Part shown: piece by piece, positions 6,216 through 9,834 of the stretch
Position numbering within the stretch: the first letter of the stretch is position 1
Layout of the letters: each line of letters begins with the position of its first letter
Assembly: GCA_024762915.1 (NCBI GenBank)
Contig: JANTGL010000082.1
Span: forward strand, 1-9,834
Direction of reading: 5' to 3'
DNA length: 9,834 nt
Source: Bacteroidales bacterium
Lineage (GTDB): Bacteria; Bacteroidota; Bacteroidia; Bacteroidales; JAADGE01
Translations under genes and position numbers: made by a program
Notes under the pieces: model-generated
Database searches by the model: none
What the model was told of the DNA's origin: nothing
The model's input: only the letters and a program-made list of their open reading frames with translations

Positions 6216-7133
6216 ATGGAAGAATACGAAGTAATTATTTTAGGCGGCGGACCTGCCGGTTTAACGGCGGGAATATATTTGTCCAGAGCAAAAGTTAAAA
6301 CATTAATTATCAATGAAGGAATAATAGGCGGGCAAATGTCATTAACACATGAAATTGCCAATTATCCCGGTGTTCCGAATATCAGCGGTTACATGCTTTC
6401 GCGTACCATGCAAAAACAAGCGGAATCATTCGGATGTAAAGTGATTTCAAATGCAAAAATCACTTCTTATAAATTTGCTGATAAATTAAAATCTGTTGAG
6501 CTTGCCGGAAAAGGCTCTTTCAGCGCAAAAGCCGTTATTATTGCTTCCGGAGGGAAATCACGAGAATTAAATGTTCCCGGGGAAAAAGAATTTGCCGGCA
6601 GAGGCGTATCATATTGTGCAACTTGTGACGGTGATTTTTTTCAGGATAAAGAAATAATTGTTGTGGGAGGCGGAAATTCCGCACTTGAAGAAGCGGTTGC
6701 CCTGACACAATATGCAAGCAAAGTTACGGTTGTTCATGAATTTGACTATTTTCAGGCACATAAAAAAGCCGTTGAAGAAGCGACATCACATCCTAAAATT
6801 GATTTTATTTTAAATTCTACCGTTTCGGCTTTTTACGGTTTGCAATCTCTTGAAAAAGTTACCGTAAAGAACCTAAAATCAGGGGAAGAGTTTGAGAAAA
6901 AAATTGACGGTGTTTTTATTTTTATCGGCTACGTTCCTCAAACAGAACCGTTTATTGATATTGTCAAACTTAATGAGCGAAAAGAAATTATAGTGGATAA
7001 TACGATGATGACTTCTGTTTCCGGAGTTTTTGCCGCCGGTGATTGTATTGAAAAACGGTTTCGTCAAATTACGACGGCTGTTTCCGACGGAACGAAAGCG
7101 GCTTTATATGCGATTGAGTATATTCAGAAGTAG
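6216..7133 (+). CDS. trxB: Thioredoxin-disulfide reductase, variant pyridine-nucleotide site
   Basis: This is a 305-residue flavoprotein of the low-molecular-weight thioredoxin reductase family. It moves electrons from a nicotinamide donor through FAD to a redox disulfide and on to thioredoxin. The FAD-binding GGGPAG is at 10-15, the CATC disulfide at Cys134 and Cys137, a Rossmann GGGNSALEEA at 151-160, and the second FAD motif VFAAGDC at 271-277. The usual HRRDxFR that grips the 2'-phosphate of NADPH reads HEFDYFQ (174-180), so all three arginines are missing. NADH, or another donor, is therefore more likely than NADPH. I start at ATG 6216; an upstream in-frame TTG at 6183 falls in the loop of the terminator hairpin and would add 11 residues unlike the family. 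It sits just downstream of the atypical thioredoxin-like gene, its probable substrate. No obvious terminator follows. Confidence 0.93.
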   Translation: MEEYEVIILGGGPAGLTAGIYLSRAKVKTLIINEGIIGGQMSLTHEIANYPGVPNISGYMLSRTMQKQAESFGCKVISNAKITSYKFADKLKSVELAGKGSFSAKAVIIASGGKSRELNVPGEKEFAGRGVSYCATCDGDFFQDKEIIVVGGGNSALEEAVALTQYASKVTVVHEFDYFQAHKKAVEEATSHPKIDFILNSTVSAFYGLQSLEKVTVKNLKSGEEFEKKIDGVFIFIGYVPQTEPFIDIVKLNERKEIIVDNTMMTSVSGVFAAGDCIEKRFRQITTAVSDGTKAALYAIEYIQK

Positions 7134-7136
7134 TTT

Positions 7137-7164
7137 AAAGGGGAAAGTTAAAAGGGGAAAGTTA
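7137..7164. repeat. Purine-rich tandem repeat, 14-base unit
   Basis: Two exact copies of AAAGGGGAAAGTTA (7137-7150 and 7151-7164) are followed by decayed copies with AAAGGGAAAAGG, AAAGTTGAAAGTTTAAAAGG and TTGAAAG to about 7217. It begins just after the trxB stop codon. The gap 7134-7433 holds this repeat, then about 75 bases (7218-7292) in which I see nothing, then the inverted repeat at 7293-7416. Confidence 0.6.
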
Positions 7165-7292
7165 AAAGGGAAAAGGATAAAGTTGAAAGTTTAAAAGGAA
7201 AAGTTTATTGTTGAAAGTATCAAGGGAAAAAATTCTGTTTGATAAAGCATTCTTTTCAGACAAGTTAATTTTGGGATGGTGTAAGTATGCGG

Positions 7293-7416
7293 CTGTCTAT
7301 AAAACTCTGATTAGTCATGCTGAACTTGTTTCAGCATCTTTATAAATCACTGAAATTTTTTTTAATGAGATTCTGAAACAAGTTCAGAATGACATCTCTG
7401 TTGATTCTTTAGACAG
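7293..7416. repeat. Nested inverted-repeat element made of two hairpins (REP/MITE-like)
   Basis: The outer ends are CTGTCTA (7293-7299) and TAGACAG (7410-7416). Inside, 26-base arms at 7314-7339 and 7368-7393 are inverted copies of each other with two mismatches. Each arm is itself a hairpin: ATGCTGAA/TTCAGCAT around CTTGT (7317-7337) and ATTCTGAA/TTCAGAAT around ACAAG (7370-7390). The loops are complementary to each other. No target-site duplication is evident beside the ends and there is no coding capacity. It lies between the converging trxB and SGNH hydrolase genes, where it could also act as a bidirectional terminator, although clean T-runs are lacking. I believe similar CTGAACTTGTTTCAG palindromes are dispersed in Bacteroidota genomes, but this is memory and not shown here. 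Confidence 0.7.
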
Positions 7417-7433
7417 TTTCATTTTATTAAACA

Positions 7434-8192
7434 TTACAAATTTTTCAATAACTCTTTCTTAATAATTTTGCTCCAAATTTTATAACCTTTTTCATTCATA
7501 TGAAGTCTGTCATTTATAAAGATATCTTCTCTGATTTGACTGTTTTTATTGAACATTTGCTTGGTAATGTCAATATAAAATAAGTTTTTATCTTGTTTGC
7601 AATAGTTTTTAATCAACTTATTTGTTATTTGCATTTTTTTCAGATAAGCCATTCGTGAAGGCGAAGGTTTTATTGATACAAAAAAGATTTTTGTATTCGG
7701 AAGATATTGTTTTGTCAGTTGAATAAAAATATCGAAACTTTTTAAAATAACTTCGGGTGTCAGAAAGGGAGCAAGCACATCATTATCACCTTCATAAATA
7801 ACAATTGCCGAAGGATTATAGGGCCTTACAATTCTGAAAAAATAATAATCAAGCTCCGGCATGGTGGAACCGCCGAAACCTCTATTAAGAACGGGAACGG
7901 GAAATAAATCTTTTTCCATATTCAGCCATTTTTTAAAGCTGGAACTTCCTACAAATAAAACGTTTCCTTTTGTAATGCCTTTTGCCGAATCCTCTTTTTC
8001 AAATTCAATAATTTGGTCTTCATAACGATTAAAAAAAACCGTATCCATATCCTTTGCCAATTCCGGGATATAGTTTGAAGCGTTGTATGTGAAAAAATCT
8101 TTTGAAAAAGATGTAACATCCTTATCAGCATTTGTTTGAGAATAGGATAAGAATGTGATTGATAACAAGATATATGTCAGAATGTGTTTCAT
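7434..8192 (-). CDS. Secreted SGNH/GDSL-family hydrolase
   Basis: This is a 252-residue protein with a signal peptide (Lys3, hydrophobic 4-17, probable cleavage near YS/QT at 18-19). There is no lipobox cysteine, so export to the periplasm is likely. The SGNH blocks are in order: block I FVGSSSFKKW with Ser84 in the GDS position, block II NRGFGGST (Gly107 region), block III YEGDNDV with Asn137, and block V DRLHMN with Asp228 and His231 of the catalytic set. The stretch IVRPYNPSAIVIYEGDND and the later FVSIKPSPSR are typical of a Bacteroidota GDSL subgroup. These are ester hydrolases, often acting on acylated sugars or lipids, but the substrate cannot be read from sequence. It is a single-gene unit facing away from glmM, flanked by repeats on both sides, with no functional partner in view. 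The start codon places the signal peptide at residue 1. Confidence 0.88.
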   Translation of the reverse strand: MKHILTYILLSITFLSYSQTNADKDVTSFSKDFFTYNASNYIPELAKDMDTVFFNRYEDQIIEFEKEDSAKGITKGNVLFVGSSSFKKWLNMEKDLFPVPVLNRGFGGSTMPELDYYFFRIVRPYNPSAIVIYEGDNDVLAPFLTPEVILKSFDIFIQLTKQYLPNTKIFFVSIKPSPSRMAYLKKMQITNKLIKNYCKQDKNLFYIDITKQMFNKNSQIREDIFINDRLHMNEKGYKIWSKIIKKELLKNL

Positions 8193-8260
8193 TTATTTTA
8201 AAGTTATAATTTATTGATATTCTGCTTATTCGGTTTTGTCATCATTTTTGTTAAAAAAGA

Positions 8261-8268
8261 CAAAAATA
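8261..8268 (-). promoter_or_regulatory. Bacteroidota-type -7 promoter element of the SGNH hydrolase gene
   Basis: The minus strand reads TATTTTTG, an exact TAnnTTTG, 68 bases upstream of the ATG. The leader would be about 60 bases. There is no TTTG at the standard -33 spacing; the only TTTG upstream of the box lies about 4 bases away, too close to serve. Moderate confidence because the motif is short and the region is AT-rich. Confidence 0.4.
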
Positions 8269-8299
8269 CCGCCAAAAAACTACATTTTAATATCTTATT

Positions 8300-8355
8300 C
8301 CCCGTATTCCGCTTTGCTCTATACGGGGCTATTAATATTTAACCCTTACAGGGTT
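8300..8355. repeat. Two adjacent intergenic palindromes
   Basis: CCCCGTAT (8300-8307) and ATACGGGG (8321-8328) form an 8-bp stem with a 13-base loop. Only 12 bases on, AACCCT (8341-8346) and AGGGTT (8350-8355) form a 6-bp stem with a 3-base loop followed by TTTATT. They stand out as GC-rich in very AT-rich DNA. They lie in the 409-base gap 8193-8601 between divergent genes, so neither is in a natural terminator position. A dispersed intergenic repeat is the likeliest reading. Confidence 0.5.
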
Positions 8356-8404
8356 TTATTCTCTTAAGTGTCTGTGTACCATTATTTTTCTCTTGCAAAT
8401 TTCA

Positions 8405-8474
8405 TGTTCAGCACAAAGTCTTTCACAAAAATCATAAATCTTTCATAGTGTCCTTAGTGAATTCTTTGTGAACA
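8405..8474. repeat. Imperfect inverted repeat with CACAAAG ends
   Basis: TGTTCAGCACAAAG (8405-8418) is matched in inverse by CTTTGTGAACA (8464-8474) with a 3-base gap. Between them are spaced variants of the same word (TTTCACAAAA, CTTTCATAGTG, CTTAGTGAA), which look like decayed short-period repeats. There is no open frame of note. Together with the palindromes at 8300-8355 and the two promoter boxes, this is all I can identify in the gap 8193-8601. Confidence 0.45.
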
Positions 8475-8565
8475 TTGCGGTTAAGTTTTTATTTCAGGTG
8501 TTTCATAAATGATTGTTTTGTCTGCAAATATATTCAAATAATGTTCCGTTTACGAAATCATTTTC

Positions 8566-8573
8566 TAATTTTG
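8566..8573 (+). promoter_or_regulatory. Bacteroidota-type -7 promoter element of glmM
   Basis: TAATTTTG is an exact TAnnTTTG, 28 bases upstream of the glmM ATG. The start point would be near 8579, with a leader of about 22 AT-rich bases. No clear -33 TTTG is seen. Confidence 0.5.
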
Positions 8574-8601
8574 TAAAAATATTAATACTAAATATATTAA
8601 G

Positions 8602-9834
8602 ATGACTTTAATCAAATCCGTTTCCGGAATTAGAGGAACGATAGGGAATAAACCCGGAGATAATTTAACACCGATTGATATTGTAAAATTTACTTCGGCT
8701 TTTTGCTCAATTATTAAAAAAAGTGTCGGTAAAGAAAAGGTAAAAATTGTTGTAGGCAGAGATGCCCGAATTTCGGGACAATCCGTGTCTGATTTGGTGT
8801 GCGGAACTTTAGTTGCTAACGGAGCAAAAGTTGTAAATATCGGTTTGGCAACTACACCGACGACAGAAATTACCGTAACGGAAGAAGATGCAGACGGCGG
8901 AATTATCATTACGGCAAGTCATAATCCGAAACAATGGAATGCTTTAAAGTTATTGAATAATAAAGGCGAATTTATTTCCGCTTCTGACGGAGATGAACTT
9001 TTGAAAATTGCCGATACCGATTTTGATAATTTCACCTTTACCGATATTGAAACTTATCAAAAAATTGAAAATAAAGATTATCTGCAAAAACACATTGATT
9101 TAATTCTGCAAAATAAGTATGTTGATGTTGAAGCTGTTAAAAATGCAAATTTTAAAGTTGCCATTGATGCCGTTAATTCGGTAGGCGGAATTGCTTTACC
9201 GCCTTTGTTGGAACAACTCGGGGTGAAAGAAGTCGTTAAATTAAATTGCGAAGCAACCGGACATTTTGCTCACACACCCGAACCTGTTCCGCAAAATCTT
9301 ACTCAACTTTCCGATTTGATGAAGGAAAAATCGCTTGATGTCGGTTTTGCCGTTGACCCGGATGTTGATCGTTTGGTTATTATTAACGAAGACGGAACGA
9401 TGTTTAATGAAGAATATACCATAGTGGCAATTGCCGATTACATTTTATCTCAAACTCCCGGGAATACGGTTTCAAATCTGTCATCGAGCAGAGCTTTGCG
9501 TGATGTTACCGAAAAACACGGCGGTAATTATTTTGCATCGGCCGTAGGAGAGGTTAATGTGGTTGCAAAGATGAAAGAAGTTAATGCCGTATTCGGAGGT
9601 GAAGGCAACGGCGGCGTAATTTTTCCCGAATTGCATTACGGACGCGATTCGCTAATCGGAATAGCTTTGTTTTTAACACATTTGGCAAAATCGAAATTAA
9701 AATGCTCCGACCTCAGAGCAACTTACTCCGATTATTTTATTTCAAAAAATAAAATTGAATTGACAAATAATACAAATGTTGATGCAATTTTAGATGATGT
9801 GAAAACAAAATTTTCTTCGCAAAAAGATGTTTCG
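8602..9834 (+). CDS. glmM: Phosphoglucosamine mutase, C-terminus cut by window edge
   Basis: The frame is open for 411 codons to the right edge; family members run to about 450-460 residues. The enzyme interconverts glucosamine-6-phosphate and glucosamine-1-phosphate, feeding UDP-GlcNAc for peptidoglycan and lipopolysaccharide, in the cytoplasm. The phosphoserine loop TASHNP is at 104-109 with Ser106, the magnesium loop DPDVDR at 252-257 (Asp252, 254, 256), and the sugar-binding loop GEGNGG at 333-338. The opening SVSGIRGTIG carries the conserved SGIRG. The substrate loop is GEGNGG rather than the GEQSGH of classical bacterial GlmM, a form I associate with Bacteroidota and archaeal members. 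Phosphomannomutase or phosphoglucomutase activity therefore cannot be excluded. The final phosphate-binding domain is off the window. The ATG at 8602 has a promoter box 28 bases upstream. Confidence 0.9.
   Translation, partial: MTLIKSVSGIRGTIGNKPGDNLTPIDIVKFTSAFCSIIKKSVGKEKVKIVVGRDARISGQSVSDLVCGTLVANGAKVVNIGLATTPTTEITVTEEDADGGIIITASHNPKQWNALKLLNNKGEFISASDGDELLKIADTDFDNFTFTDIETYQKIENKDYLQKHIDLILQNKYVDVEAVKNANFKVAIDAVNSVGGIALPPLLEQLGVKEVVKLNCEATGHFAHTPEPVPQNLTQLSDLMKEKSLDVGFAVDPDVDRLVIINEDGTMFNEEYTIVAIADYILSQTPGNTVSNLSSSRALRDVTEKHGGNYFASAVGEVNVVAKMKEVNAVFGGEGNGGVIFPELHYGRDSLIGIALFLTHLAKSKLKCSDLRATYSDYFISKNKIELTNNTNVDAILDDVKTKFSSQKDVS

Noticed and set aside
6158..6361. Minus-strand open frame across the trxB start
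   Set aside because: It overlaps both the terminator hairpin and the FAD-binding N-terminus of trxB and has no family features.
7137..7217. CRISPR-like array
   Set aside because: The units are 14 bases, directly abutting and decaying, with no spacers and no cas genes.
7293..7416. Insertion sequence or complete transposon
   Set aside because: There are no transposase codons in or near the inverted repeats and no target-site duplication; only a non-coding repeat is supported.
8565..8909. Antisense open frame of 114 codons on the minus strand
   Set aside because: It lies over the start of glmM, whose catalytic motifs are clear, and its translation is a low-complexity shadow with no recognisable domain.

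Overview
The window looks like a chromosomal segment of a member of the Bacteroidota. The DNA is strongly AT-rich and start codons are preceded by A/T-rich leaders rather than clear Shine-Dalgarno sequences. Five transcription units are preceded by an exact TAnnTTTG, the -7 element of Bacteroidota promoters. The gene set agrees: a DUF5606 protein, a TGS-domain nucleoside kinase, a ClpC with an acidic linker, and a GlmM with a GEGNGG loop. Most of the content is conserved housekeeping. The less ordinary material is the thioredoxin pair in the middle and the repeat-rich intergenic DNA on the right.

Left block (1-5666, all on the minus strand, read right to left): a nucleoside kinase with a threonyl-tRNA-synthetase-like front half, then coaE 24 bases later, then a DUF5606 protein with its own promoter, then a hairpin, then clpC with its own promoter, then pepT, which starts inside the clpC stop codon (ATGA overlap) and runs off the window. 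ClpC has the IGF loop used to dock ClpP, so the clpC-pepT pair would join protein unfolding and degradation to tripeptide hydrolysis.

Middle block (about 5667-7133, plus strand): a 114-residue thioredoxin-fold protein without a WCGPC site, then a strong intrinsic terminator, then a thioredoxin reductase that keeps its CATC disulfide but lacks the arginines that normally bind the 2'-phosphate of NADPH. Both partners are atypical and adjacent, so they probably form a dedicated redox pair. The terminator between them would set their ratio.

Right block (7134-9834): a purine-rich tandem repeat and a nested inverted repeat of about 124 bases lie downstream of trxB. A secreted SGNH/GDSL hydrolase follows on the minus strand. 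A 409-base divergent region then carries two promoters and several palindromes, followed by the first 411 codons of glmM, which supplies glucosamine-1-phosphate for peptidoglycan and lipopolysaccharide.

I see no phage, CRISPR, defence or transposase gene, and no rRNA or tRNA gene. The strongest candidates for something under-described are the paired atypical thioredoxin and reductase, and the two-hairpin repeat whose arms differ by compensating changes.
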